33,282 nt of DNA from an uncultured Lachnospiraceae bacterium (GCA_910585555.1 CAJUFU010000033.1:1-33282), one strand, 5' to 3'; numbered from the stretch's first letter, positions 6,975 to 14,693 are shown. Translations and numbers: made by a program. Notes: generated by a model from the sequence alone, not told the origin.

Positions 6975-8165
6975 ATGGAAAGAAAAGTTGGAACAGTATC
7001 GAGAGGTATTCGCTGCCCTATTATCAGAGAGGGTGACGATCTGACTAAAATTGTTGTAGACAGTGTTTTAGAAGCAGCTGAGGCAGAAGGTTTTGCAATC
7101 AGGGACAGAGATGTAGTGGCAGTGACAGAATCCGTTGTGGCGAGGGCGCAGGGCAACTACGCATCGGTGGAAGCGATTGCGGAAGATGTACGGACAAAAC
7201 TTGGCGGAGAGACAATCGGTGTGATTTTCCCGATTCTGTCCAGAAATCGTTTTGCAATCTGTTTAAGAGGAATCGCCAAAGGCGCGAAGAAAGTCGTACT
7301 GATGCTCAGTTATCCCAGTGATGAAGTTGGTAATGAATTGGTTTCCTTAGATAAGCTGGATGAAGCGGGTATCAATCCGTACAGTGATGTATTGACACTG
7401 GAAAGATACCGGGAATTATTTGGTGAGAACATTCATCCGTTTACCGGCGTAGATTATGTGTCTTATTATGGAGAATTGATCAAAGAGGCCGGTGCAGAGG
7501 TGGAGATTATCTTTGCCAATGACTGCCGTGCGATTCTTGCCTACACAAAGAAAGTATTGAACTGCGACATTCACACCAGAGCGCGCACAAAGAGACTTCT
7601 CAAGGCAGCAGGCGCCGAAGTAGTGATGGGAATGGATGATATTCTTACACAGCCTGTAAATGGCAGCGGCTGTAATGAAAAGTATGGTCTGCTTGGCTCC
7701 AATAAGTCAACGGAAGATACGATTAAACTCTTCCCCCGTGAATGTACGGATTTGGTCATGGATATTCAGAAAGAGATTCTTAACAGAACCGGTAAGCACG
7801 TGGAAGTCATGGTATATGGTGACGGCGCTTTCAAGGACCCTGTGGGAAAGATTTGGGAACTTGCAGATCCTTGTGTATCCCCTGCCAGCACCCCCGGGCT
7901 TGAGGGTACGCCCAATGAAGTGAAGTTAAAATATCTGGCTGACAATGATTTTAAGGATTTGTCCGGTGAGGCATTAAAAGAAGCAATCTCTAACCGTATC
8001 AAAGAGAAAAAGGATAATCTGGTAGGAGATATGGCTTCTCAGGGAACCACACCCAGAAGACTGACAGATTTGATTGGTTCTTTATGTGATCTGACCAGCG
8101 GTTCAGGTGATAAGGGTACGCCCGTTATTTTGATTCAGGGTTATTTTGATAACTATGTGAGCTAA
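6975..8165 (+). CDS. CofE/F420-0:gamma-glutamyl ligase-family protein
   Basis: A 396-residue protein. Residues 13-60 (IREGDDL, then RDRDVVAVTESVVARAQG) match the GDDL and DGDVVVVTQKIVSKAEG pattern of CofE, which adds glutamate to F420-0 using GTP. The protein is about 140 residues longer than archaeal CofE and has extra segments such as VMVYGDGAFKDP and ADPCVSPASTPGLEG. No other F420 biosynthesis gene is in the window, and gut Clostridia are not known F420 producers. The true reaction, perhaps glutamylation of another acceptor, is therefore unknown. The GH43 gene starts 12 bp after its stop, so co-transcription is likely. Family assignment is good, function is not. Confidence 0.8.
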   Translation: MERKVGTVSRGIRCPIIREGDDLTKIVVDSVLEAAEAEGFAIRDRDVVAVTESVVARAQGNYASVEAIAEDVRTKLGGETIGVIFPILSRNRFAICLRGIAKGAKKVVLMLSYPSDEVGNELVSLDKLDEAGINPYSDVLTLERYRELFGENIHPFTGVDYVSYYGELIKEAGAEVEIIFANDCRAILAYTKKVLNCDIHTRARTKRLLKAAGAEVVMGMDDILTQPVNGSGCNEKYGLLGSNKSTEDTIKLFPRECTDLVMDIQKEILNRTGKHVEVMVYGDGAFKDPVGKIWELADPCVSPASTPGLEGTPNEVKLKYLADNDFKDLSGEALKEAISNRIKEKKDNLVGDMASQGTTPRRLTDLIGSLCDLTSGSGDKGTPVILIQGYFDNYVS

Positions 8166-8177
8166 GGGATGATGGGT

Positions 8178-9764
8178 ATGGTAACAGGAGTAAATCCGAT
8201 TCTGCCGGGGTTTTATCCGGATCCTTCTATTTGTGCGGTGGGAGATGACTATTATCTGGTTCATTCCACATTTTCCTATTTTCCGGGAATACCAATCATG
8301 CACAGTAGAGATTTGGTTCATTGGGAGCAGATTGGCAATGTGATGGACAGACAGTCCCAGCTTCCTCTAAATGGAGGGGAACATTCGCAAGGACTTTATG
8401 CGCCTGCGATACGGTATCATGAAGGTATTTTTTATGTGATATGTACCAATGAGACCGAGGGTGGGAATTTTATCGTGACAGCTGAGAATCCAGCCGGGCC
8501 GTGGTCAGAGCCTGCTTATCTGCAAGGTGCGGACGGAATTGATCCTACCATATTCTTTGATGATGATGGTAAAGTTTATTATATCGGAACGCATCCGATC
8601 ATAGAGAACAGGCAGTACGACGGAGAATGCCACATTTGGATTCAAGAATTGGATTTGGAGCATAGAAGGCTTACAGGAAAACCGAAGGATGTGTGGAGCG
8701 GTTCCATGCACTTTGTCCACTGGCCGGAAGGACCTCATCTCTACAAAAAGGAAGGCTATTATTATATGATGCTGGCTGAGGGAGGTACGGAGAGAAACCA
8801 TTCTGTGACCATGTGCAGAAGCCGCAATATCTGGGGGCCGTATGAGAATCATTTCTGTAATCCTATCCTTACCCACAGACATCTTGGCAAAGATTATCCG
8901 GTACAATGTGTGGGACATGGGGATTTCGTGAAAACGCCGTCTGGGGAATGGTACATGGTTATGCTGGCTTCGCGTCCCATTGACGGCTATACAATGCTTG
9001 GCAGGGAAACCTTTCTCGCGAAAGTAGTCTGGGAAAACGGCTGGCCGGTGGTCAATCCGGGAATGGGGAGACTGACGGAAAAAGTGGAAGTTGGACTTAC
9101 GGAGTGGGAGCCTGAGAAACCTGCCGCAGTGTGTAAGCGGATTTATCATTTCCGGGAAATGAAGGAGCTGGGATATGAGTTTCTTTATCTTAGAAATCCT
9201 GATCGGCAAATGTACTGCCTGTGTCCTGATAAAGGATTAAAGCTCCGATACGGTACACATACATTGATGGAGAAGGCCTCACCCACTTATGTGGGAATTC
9301 GTCAACAGCATCATTATTTCAGGGCGGATACGGTTGTTATGACAGACAGCATTTTCCAAGATTGTGAAGCAGGTATTGCCTTGTTGCAGAGCAATGCGTA
9401 TTACCTCAGGTCTGCACTTACGAAAGGAACTGACAGTGAAATCATCCTGCAGGCGTATCTGTGTTATAATTTGGAAGAGAAGCTGATAGCTCAGAAGGTT
9501 CTAACAGGTGCACAGGACGAAATAAGAATGTCTTTGGAGGTCAATGGACTGACTGCAAAAATTGAGGCAGTTTGTGATGCGGTTGAAATCAGTGTGGCAA
9601 GGGACATAGACATTCGCAGTCTCTCAACGGAAGTTGCAGGCGGTTTTGTGGGTTGTACCGTAGGAATGTATGCACTTTCAAAAAAACAGACAAAAAATGA
9701 AGTTATTTTGAAAGAATTTTCTTATCAAAGTACTAAATGTTGTTGTGGAGTAGCGCTTCGGTAG
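8178..9764 (+). CDS. GH43-family beta-xylosidase/alpha-L-arabinofuranosidase
   Basis: A 528-residue five-bladed propeller glycosidase with a C-terminal beta-sandwich. The catalytic triad of GH43 is visible as D15 (GFYPDPS), D122 (DGIDPT) and E184 (WPEGPH). It has no signal peptide, so it works in the cytoplasm on imported xylo- or arabino-oligosaccharides. In-frame ATGs exist at 8169 and 8172, but only the one at 8178 has the AAGGG site at a good distance (9 nt), so it is preferred. The gene follows the CofE-like gene closely. Substrate (xylan versus arabinan) cannot be set from motifs alone. Confidence 0.92.
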   Translation: MVTGVNPILPGFYPDPSICAVGDDYYLVHSTFSYFPGIPIMHSRDLVHWEQIGNVMDRQSQLPLNGGEHSQGLYAPAIRYHEGIFYVICTNETEGGNFIVTAENPAGPWSEPAYLQGADGIDPTIFFDDDGKVYYIGTHPIIENRQYDGECHIWIQELDLEHRRLTGKPKDVWSGSMHFVHWPEGPHLYKKEGYYYMMLAEGGTERNHSVTMCRSRNIWGPYENHFCNPILTHRHLGKDYPVQCVGHGDFVKTPSGEWYMVMLASRPIDGYTMLGRETFLAKVVWENGWPVVNPGMGRLTEKVEVGLTEWEPEKPAAVCKRIYHFREMKELGYEFLYLRNPDRQMYCLCPDKGLKLRYGTHTLMEKASPTYVGIRQQHHYFRADTVVMTDSIFQDCEAGIALLQSNAYYLRSALTKGTDSEIILQAYLCYNLEEKLIAQKVLTGAQDEIRMSLEVNGLTAKIEAVCDAVEISVARDIDIRSLSTEVAGGFVGCTVGMYALSKKQTKNEVILKEFSYQSTKCCCGVALR

Positions 9765-9809
9765 CACTTCTTGTAGTATACTACCCTTGTAAAAGGGGAT
9801 CAAGATAAA

Positions 9810-9861
9810 ACCGGAAGCATACCTGCCAGCCAAAATTGGCTTCGCAGTGTATGCTTCCGGT
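9810..9861 (+). terminator. Terminator after GH43
   Basis: ACCGGAAGCATAC (9810-9822) pairs with GTATGCTTCCGGT (9849-9861), extended inward by an imperfect stem around an AAAT loop. CGTTTTAT follows. Upstream, a perfect 12-bp palindrome GTAGTATACTAC lies at 9773-9784, just after the GH43 stop. Confidence 0.8.
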
Positions 9862-9922
9862 CGTTTTATGGATAACATTAGAAAAATATAAGCAACTGAT
9901 TTACATACTTTATAATAATATA

Positions 9923-9951
9923 TTGCATTTTGGCAAATAATTATGTACAAT
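9923..9951 (+). promoter_or_regulatory. Candidate promoter of the solo antitoxin gene
   Basis: TTGCAT (9923-9928) and TACAAT (9946-9951) have a 17-bp spacer. The 11-bp tandem repeats at 9959-9991 lie just downstream, where an autoregulating antitoxin could bind. Confidence 0.45.
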
Positions 9952-9958
9952 AAAGAAA

Positions 9959-9991
9959 ATGATAAAATTATGATAAAATAGTGATAAGGAG
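9959..9991 (+). repeat. Three tandem 11-bp units ahead of the antitoxin
   Basis: ATGATAAAATT, ATGATAAAATA and GTGATAAGGAG follow each other exactly at 9959, 9970 and 9981. The third unit contains the ribosome site. An 11-bp period is close to one helical turn. Confidence 0.5.
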
Positions 9992-9998
9992 AATAACT

Positions 9999-10259
9999 AT
10001 GATTCAAATTAGGCCTGTTTCAGATTTAAGAAATAAATTCCCGGATATTGAAAAAATTGTAAATACTGGAGAACCAGTGTATCTTACCAAGAATGGGTAT
10101 GGCGCAATGGTGGTACTCAGTCTTGATATGTATTCAAGATTAACCGATGGTGTAGAAGCGGCGTTAGATGAAGCAGACAGAATGGCTGAGAAGGACAGCA
10201 GAAGAATGAATCATGAGGAAGTTTTTGGGAGTCTGCGGAGGAAAATAAATGCTCAGTAA
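9999..10259 (+). CDS. Phd/YefM-type antitoxin (now without a working toxin)
   Basis: An 86-residue protein. Its start (IQIRPVSDLRNKF, then EPVYLTKNGYGAMVVLSLDMY) is the classic Phd/YefM DNA-binding fold, and the charged C-terminal helix would bind a RelE/ParE toxin. The ATG at 9999 has an AAGGAGA site 6 nt upstream. An upstream GTG at 9981 falls inside the ribosome site and is rejected. The stop overlaps the start of the toxin remnant by 11 bp, which is the usual translational coupling in such pairs. Because the toxin is broken, the protein may now act only as a repressor or as an antidote to a related toxin. Confidence 0.88.
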   Translation: MIQIRPVSDLRNKFPDIEKIVNTGEPVYLTKNGYGAMVVLSLDMYSRLTDGVEAALDEADRMAEKDSRRMNHEEVFGSLRRKINAQ

Positions 10260-10492
10260 AAAATATAGATTGCGTTATTTGCCGCTTTTTTATGAGGAAT
10301 TAGATGAGAAAGTGGCTTATATTGCAACAAGGCTGATGAATCCTAAAGCAGCAAATGATTTATTGGATAAGGTGGAGCTGCTATTTTGTAGATAATTACA
10401 CTATTTATTATGTAGTAATAGATGATAACCCGAAGGATTTAATAATGGAGGTAAGGAGATTTCTCTATAATGGACAGAATCAAAAAATATGA
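10249..10492 (+). pseudogene. RelE/ParE toxin remnant with internal deletion and frameshift
   Basis: The frame opened at 10249 (MLSKKYRLRYLPLFYEELDE) reads as the N-terminal half of a RelE/ParE toxin and stops at 10393-10395 after 48 codons. From about 10382 another frame reads YFVDNYTIYYVVIDD and then EVRRFLYNGQNQKI, which is the usual C-terminal half, to a stop at 10490-10492. Together they give about 80 residues where the family has 100-115. Roughly 30 residues and the reading frame were lost near 10380. Because both ends are well preserved, the loss looks recent. Confidence 0.85.
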
Positions 10493-10538
10493 TATAAGAA
10501 AATCATAAATGAAATTCCAGAGAGATTAAAATATATAG

Positions 10539-10574
10539 AAAAAACACCGGACTCAACAAAAATCCGGTGTTTTT
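10539..10574. terminator. Bidirectional terminator between toxin remnant and tRNA-Pro
   Basis: AAAAAACACCGGA and TCCGGTGTTTTT form a 12-bp stem around an 11-nt loop with A and T runs on either side. It serves the plus-strand toxin-antitoxin unit and the minus-strand tRNA. Confidence 0.88.
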
Positions 10575-10581
10575 CTTGTAG

Positions 10582-10655
10582 TCGAAGCGACAGGATTTGA
10601 ACCTGCGACCTCTGCGTCCCGAACGCAGCGCTCTACCAAACTGAGCCACGCTTCG
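10582..10655 (-). tRNA. tRNA-Pro (anticodon CGG)
   Basis: A complete 74-nt cloverleaf reads on the minus strand. The acceptor CGAAGCG pairs with CGCTTCG, the anticodon stem is CTGCG/CGCAG with loop TTCGGGA (CGG), the T-arm is GCAGG-TTCGAAT-CCTGT, and the discriminator is A. CCA is not encoded, so the CCA-adding enzyme at 20359 is needed to finish it. Confidence 0.96.
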
Positions 10656-10672
10656 ATTCATGAACAATTAAA

Positions 10673-10702
10673 ATAATACAACATTTTTAAGGGTATTGTC
10701 AA
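10673..10702 (-). promoter_or_regulatory. Promoter of tRNA-Pro
   Basis: On the minus strand TTGACA (10697-10702), an 18-bp spacer and TATTAT (10673-10678) end about 18 bp before the mature tRNA 5' end. Confidence 0.65.
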
Positions 10703-10780
10703 TGTTTCTGAGCGAATTATTTTATATTATGATAAACTGTATGTAATAATCTTAGATTTTCAAGAAAGGAACCCCCTTAG

Positions 10781-11638
10781 ATGGACAGACACGCTCTTAA
10801 GATTCCCTGTAATGTCATGCCGTTTCTATGTGAAGCTGATTATAGTGTTACTTTAAGCGAGATGATTCACGCGGATAGAACGGTTTCATTTCATGTGGCA
10901 ATTTATTTACTGCGGGGTTCTATGGAGATTATTGAGGACGGTGAGCGTTATTTGATTTTGCCTAACCAGCTTTTTTTCTTAAAGAGCGGCGTGCATCATT
11001 GGGGAGAGAAGCCTTTTGAGTTAGGCTCGGCATGGTATTATGCACACTTTTATTGTGAAGAGCCGTTAGATGGGATGGGAGAGCTTCCAAAAGGTGTGCA
11101 TTATGATAAAAAAGTATGTTTGGAAAAAGGTGAGGCAGAGAAGTATATTGTTCTTCCTAAATTGACGGATGATGTTGGGGAGAATCGGATTGAGAGATAT
11201 TTTGAAAAGATGATTGAGGCGCATGTGCATGGAAATATTCCGCAGGCATCGGTGTGTCTGTGGCAGATTTTTCTGGAATGTACGCAAAATGCACAAAATG
11301 ATAGGATGGGCAGTACTTATGCCAGGCAGATGAAAGAGTATATACAGGCCCATTATATAGAGGATTTTAGGGCTGCAGAAATTGAGAAAGTATGCGGGTT
11401 GTCTTATAAGTATGCGGGTACGCTTTTTAAGGAAACGATGGGTCAGACAATTCGGGAATATCAGAGAATGCTTCGACTTGACAGAGCAAAGCAATTGTTA
11501 AAGGAGACAAACAGGACTGTCACGGAAATTGCGCAGATGACGGGATTTACAGATGTGTTTTATTTTAGTAAGATATTTCGCAGGGAATGCGGCTGTTCGC
11601 CCAGCGAATACAGAAGGACTTATATTCCGGGCATATAG
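10781..11638 (+). CDS. AraC-family regulator 1
   Basis: A 285-residue protein with an N-terminal cupin-like sensor (about 15-105; VAIYLLRGSMEIIEDGERYLILPNQLFFLKSG) and a C-terminal double helix-turn-helix (about 190-280). The latter ends in the AraC signature TEIAQMTGFTDVFYFSKIFRRECGCSPSEYRR, shown here only as a description. Such proteins bind a sugar and activate nearby catabolic genes. The start has AAGAAAGGA. It is followed 60 bp later by a second AraC gene with no terminator between. Its sensor is only distantly like those of the other two AraC proteins here, so it may sense a different ligand. Confidence 0.9.
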   Translation: MDRHALKIPCNVMPFLCEADYSVTLSEMIHADRTVSFHVAIYLLRGSMEIIEDGERYLILPNQLFFLKSGVHHWGEKPFELGSAWYYAHFYCEEPLDGMGELPKGVHYDKKVCLEKGEAEKYIVLPKLTDDVGENRIERYFEKMIEAHVHGNIPQASVCLWQIFLECTQNAQNDRMGSTYARQMKEYIQAHYIEDFRAAEIEKVCGLSYKYAGTLFKETMGQTIREYQRMLRLDRAKQLLKETNRTVTEIAQMTGFTDVFYFSKIFRRECGCSPSEYRRTYIPGI

Positions 11639-11698
11639 TATATAAAATGTATTCACAAACTCGTTATGCGCAAAGAACAACGCAGAAATGAGGGGAAA

Positions 11699-12610
11699 AT
11701 GAAAAATATACAGAGCATAGAATTTCATAGTGGGAGCAAGGAAGAATTGCTTCCTGATTTTGCAGATGACTTTCCTTATATTGCATCAAGGTCAGAGATT
11801 GACAAATATATAGAGGGTTTTGTACCGTGGCACTGGCATAGGGCGGTGGAGCTTTTTTATATGGAGAGCGGCAGTCTCGAATACTATACACCGCGTGGAA
11901 AGATAATATTTCCGGCCGGAAGCGGCGGCATGGTAAATTCAAATGTGCTTCATATGACCAGGGCAAAATCGCGAAAAGATAAAAACCTGCAGTTTCTTCA
12001 TATTTTTGACAGTTCCCTGCTTGCCGGCGAACAGGGCAGCAGGATAGAGAAAAAATATATCACACCTGTCCTGGCGGCCCCGCAGATTGAGATTATCCCT
12101 ATTTTTCCGGGGAATGTGATGCAGGATAAAATTCTGGAACTGATTTTAGAGGCATTTCAGTATTCCAGTGATGAGCTTGGATATGAGATCAAGATGCGGG
12201 AGACTCTTTCAAAAATCTGGTTGATGCTTTTTGAATTATCCCGTCCTATTCTGGAAAAAGGCGGAGAGTATAATAAGAGTAATGATAAAATTAAACTGAT
12301 GATGGTATATATTCATGAGCATTACTCTGAAAAAATTTCTATTGCAGAACTCGCGGCATCGGCATATCTTAGCGAAAGAGAGTGTTTCAGAGTATTTCAT
12401 GACTGCCTGCATATGACACCTATAGAATATATGAGAAGTTACCGCCTGCAGATGGCTTGCCAGATGTTAGCAAGGGGACGGGATCCTGTTACAGTGATCA
12501 GCCAGGCCTGCGGATTAGGGAGCAGCAGTTATTTTGGCAAAGTTTTTCGGGAATATACGAGCTGTACACCGTTAGAATATCGTCAAAAATGGCAGAATAG
12601 TGATATATAA
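11699..12610 (+). CDS. AraC-family regulator 2
   Basis: A 303-residue AraC regulator. The cupin sensor contains VPWHWHRAVELFYMESGS at about residues 42-60, where the HWH motif is typical of sugar-sensing AraC cupins. The C-terminal helix-turn-helix pair (about 200-298) includes ISIAELAASAYLSE and ends with YFGKVFREYTSCTPLEYR. The start at 11699 follows a GAGGGG ribosome site. A longer form from 11666 has no such site. Position and spacing suggest transcription with AraC regulator 1. Confidence 0.9.
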   Translation: MKNIQSIEFHSGSKEELLPDFADDFPYIASRSEIDKYIEGFVPWHWHRAVELFYMESGSLEYYTPRGKIIFPAGSGGMVNSNVLHMTRAKSRKDKNLQFLHIFDSSLLAGEQGSRIEKKYITPVLAAPQIEIIPIFPGNVMQDKILELILEAFQYSSDELGYEIKMRETLSKIWLMLFELSRPILEKGGEYNKSNDKIKLMMVYIHEHYSEKISIAELAASAYLSERECFRVFHDCLHMTPIEYMRSYRLQMACQMLARGRDPVTVISQACGLGSSSYFGKVFREYTSCTPLEYRQKWQNSDI

Positions 12611-12724
12611 GGGCAGAAATGAAATATTTTTTCTATTTTCACTGCATTATAATGATACCTGTAAAGTCAAACAATCATTTACGGGAGTTTCTTATTACAT
12701 CGAAGATTGTTGAAAGGAGCCAAG

Positions 12725-13324
12725 ATGGAGTTAAACAGACAGACTGCTGAATCGGCATTAAAAGAGGCCTCAGAATCAAATCCCGGGGCATGGATTGCTC
12801 ATTCCCGGTATGTGGCTATGGCCTGTGAAAATATCGCGCTGCACTGTGAGCAGTTATCCGCCGAGAAAGCCTATTTGTTCGGGTTGTTACATGATATCGG
12901 GCGTTATGCCGGGGTGAGTTCAGAAAAGCATCTGATAGACGGTTATCGTTACTGTATGGAACGGGGATGGGAGAAAGCGGCACAGATTTGTATTTCCCAT
13001 GCGTTTATGATACAGGATATTTATACTTCCATCGGTAAATTCGATGTCAGCGAAGAGGATTATCTTTTTATGAAAGAATTTGTTGCAACTGCTGTCTATG
13101 ATGATTATGACCGGTTGGTACAGCTATGCGATTCTTTGGCTCTGCCCACAGGTTTCTGTCTTTTGGAGAAAAGATTTGTGGATGTGACAATACGGTACGG
13201 CGTCCATCCGGCGACAATAGACAGGTGGAAAAAAACATTTGAGATCAAAGAATTCTTTGAGGAGCAGACAGGCTGTTCCATTTATACTCTGCTGCCGGGT
13301 GTTGTAGAAAACAGTTTCTGTTAG
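12725..13324 (+). CDS. HD-domain phosphohydrolase-like protein
   Basis: A 199-residue protein with HD-domain metal motifs: H26 (WIAHSRYV) and H56-D57 (GLLHDIGR). A later histidine (CISHAF) and an Asp (QLCDSLALP) are at the expected spacing. HD proteins hydrolyse phosphate esters or nucleotides with metal ions. This is a small stand-alone HD protein with no GGDEF or Rel domain, so the substrate is unknown. The ATG at 12725 has AAAGGAG 6 nt upstream; the TTG 18 bp earlier lies on that site. The HAD phosphatase gene follows after 23 bp, and the two likely share a transcript. Confidence 0.82.
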   Translation: MELNRQTAESALKEASESNPGAWIAHSRYVAMACENIALHCEQLSAEKAYLFGLLHDIGRYAGVSSEKHLIDGYRYCMERGWEKAAQICISHAFMIQDIYTSIGKFDVSEEDYLFMKEFVATAVYDDYDRLVQLCDSLALPTGFCLLEKRFVDVTIRYGVHPATIDRWKKTFEIKEFFEEQTGCSIYTLLPGVVENSFC

Positions 13325-13347
13325 AAGATTAGGAAGGGAAAATCGTT

Positions 13348-14133
13348 ATGAGCATGGATACTATAAAGATTATCTTTTTTGATATTGACGGGACATTGAT
13401 TGATATGAAAAGAAAACAGATTTCCGAAAAGATGCTGGAAACCTTGATTCGGTTAAAAGAAAGAAATATCATTCTCTGTCTTTCCACAGGGAGAGGTCCC
13501 ATGACGCTGCCTCATTTTGATGGATGGGAACCCGATGTGTTTCTTACTTTTAATGGTTCCTATTGTTATAATAGGCAGCAGGCTATTTACAGACATCCTA
13601 TTCCCAAAGAAGACGCAAAGAAGATTATCCAAAATGCGGCTTTGATCAACAGACCAGTATCAATTGCCACGGCGGACCAGTTGGTTGCAAATGGAACGGA
13701 TAAAGATTTGGCGGAATATTATGGTTTTGCCAAACTGGAAGTGAATGTCTCTGAGGATTTCGAAGATGTGGTTGATCGTGGTGAGATATACCAGATTATG
13801 GCAGGGGGACGTGAAGAGGAGTATGCTTCCTTTTTACAAGGAGTCAGTCATGCCAAGATTGCAGCCTGGTGGGACAGGGCGGTAGATATTATTCCTGCAG
13901 ACAGCGGTAAGGGGACGGGTGTGAGTAAGATACTTGCGTATTATCATCTGGATAAATTGGAAGCGCTGGCCTTTGGGGACGGCAATAATGATATTGAGAT
14001 GTTTGAAGCTGTGGGTACGGGTGTTGCCATGGAAAATGGCTCGGATTTGTTAAAAGAAGTGGCAGACGATGTATGCGGCCATGTGACGGAGGATGGAATC
14101 TATCACTATTGTGTTGCACATGGACTACTTTGA
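13348..14133 (+). CDS. Cof-type HAD-IIB sugar-phosphate phosphatase
   Basis: A 261-residue haloacid-dehalogenase phosphatase. Motif I is D12-I-D14-G-T (FFDIDGTLID), with motif II serine-threonine in LSTGRG. Motif IV is AFGDGNNDIEM near the C-terminus, followed by VAMENGSD, the usual Cof/HAD-IIB ending. The central cap domain (about 85-190) sets substrate choice, often sugar phosphates or flavin phosphates. It follows the HD gene with an AGGAAGGG ribosome site. A link to the sugar island is plausible but not shown. Confidence 0.9.
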   Translation: MSMDTIKIIFFDIDGTLIDMKRKQISEKMLETLIRLKERNIILCLSTGRGPMTLPHFDGWEPDVFLTFNGSYCYNRQQAIYRHPIPKEDAKKIIQNAALINRPVSIATADQLVANGTDKDLAEYYGFAKLEVNVSEDFEDVVDRGEIYQIMAGGREEEYASFLQGVSHAKIAAWWDRAVDIIPADSGKGTGVSKILAYYHLDKLEALAFGDGNNDIEMFEAVGTGVAMENGSDLLKEVADDVCGHVTEDGIYHYCVAHGLL

Positions 14134-14135
14134 GG

Positions 14136-14170
14136 AATCGAGCAAAGCTCAATTACGAAATCTGCTTCGC
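14136..14170 (-). repeat. Dispersed 35-bp intergenic repeat, copy 1
   Basis: Read on the minus strand, this 35-bp segment matches 27913-27947 at 32 of 35 positions; all three differences are T/C. Both copies fold as AATYGAGC-TTT-GCTCGATT, with G-U replacing G-C in this copy. Unlike the other copy it lacks a following T run. A separate G/C hairpin (CGGGGGCT...AGCCCCCG, 14182-14202) overlaps the stop codon of the next gene. Confidence 0.7.
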
Positions 14171-14191
14171 GGACTCGGATACGGGGGCTGG

Positions 14192-14434
14192 TTAAGCCCC
14201 CGCACCTACCATATAACGCATAAAATCGTAACTGTCCTGCTGATCTGTCAGGAAAAGCTCTAACCAAAATTCCTTCGGATTAATCATATAAAGCATCTGC
14301 AGGGCTTCTTCGTTCTGTTTCAGGTCGCAGAGCATCTGATTGGGAAGTTCCAGATAGATGTTCCCGCGGCTGTTTTTGACCATGTTGATAAATGTTTCGA
14401 TGTTTCCCATTTTTCTGATATTGATTCTGTACAT
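14192..14434 (-). CDS. Small HPr-fold-like protein lacking the phospho-histidine
   Basis: An 80-residue protein starting at the ATG 14432-14434, which has AAAGGAG upstream. Its pattern (YRINIRKMGNIETFINMV, then GNIYLEL, then CDLKQNEEALQML, then WLELFLTD and a C-terminal helix) follows the strand-helix order of the phosphocarrier HPr. The His15 loop (GLHARPA in HPr) is replaced by MGNIETF, and Ser46 is a Gln-Asn stretch. If it is an HPr relative it cannot carry phosphate in the PTS and may be regulatory. This is inference from a faint pattern; otherwise it is an uncharacterised Lachnospiraceae-type protein. It is divergent from AraC regulator 3. Confidence 0.6.
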   Translation of the reverse strand: MYRINIRKMGNIETFINMVKNSRGNIYLELPNQMLCDLKQNEEALQMLYMINPKEFWLELFLTDQQDSYDFMRYMVGAGA

Positions 14435-14531
14435 AAATTTGACTCCTTTCATTTTGATGTCAGCCTGCTTTGGCTGTGGTATATTTGGTTTCGTTGATTG
14501 CTCTTAGCTGTTCTTTTCCTCTGTTCTATGG

Positions 14532-14600
14532 TATGATTATATCATCATAAAAAGTAGAAATAATAGAATTAAATAGCCATATAATATGATTATATTATCA
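14532..14600. repeat. Paired operator-like repeats between HPr-like gene and AraC 3
   Basis: TATGATTATATCATCA (14532-14547) and TATGATTATATTATCA (14585-14600) match at 15 of 16 positions and are 53 bp apart, about five helical turns. The first contains the dyad TGAT-TAT-ATCA and overlaps a minus-strand TATAAT. The rest of the 240-bp gap is A/T-rich with no gene. Confidence 0.5.
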
Positions 14601-14693
14601 AAATTGATGTCTTAAACTTAAATGAGATATAAGATATCAAAGGGAACTTTCATTTAAGGAATGTTTGTAAAAATAATAAGGAGGTAGTCCTAT

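Noticed and set aside
9981..9998. GTG start 18 bp upstream of the second antitoxin
   Set aside because: It lies on the ribosome-binding site; the ATG at 9999 is better placed and gives the normal Phd/YefM N-terminus.
10696..10728. TTGTCA and TATATT as a promoter for AraC regulator 1
   Set aside because: The spacer is 21 bp and the TTGTCA overlaps the -35 of the divergent tRNA promoter; support is too weak.
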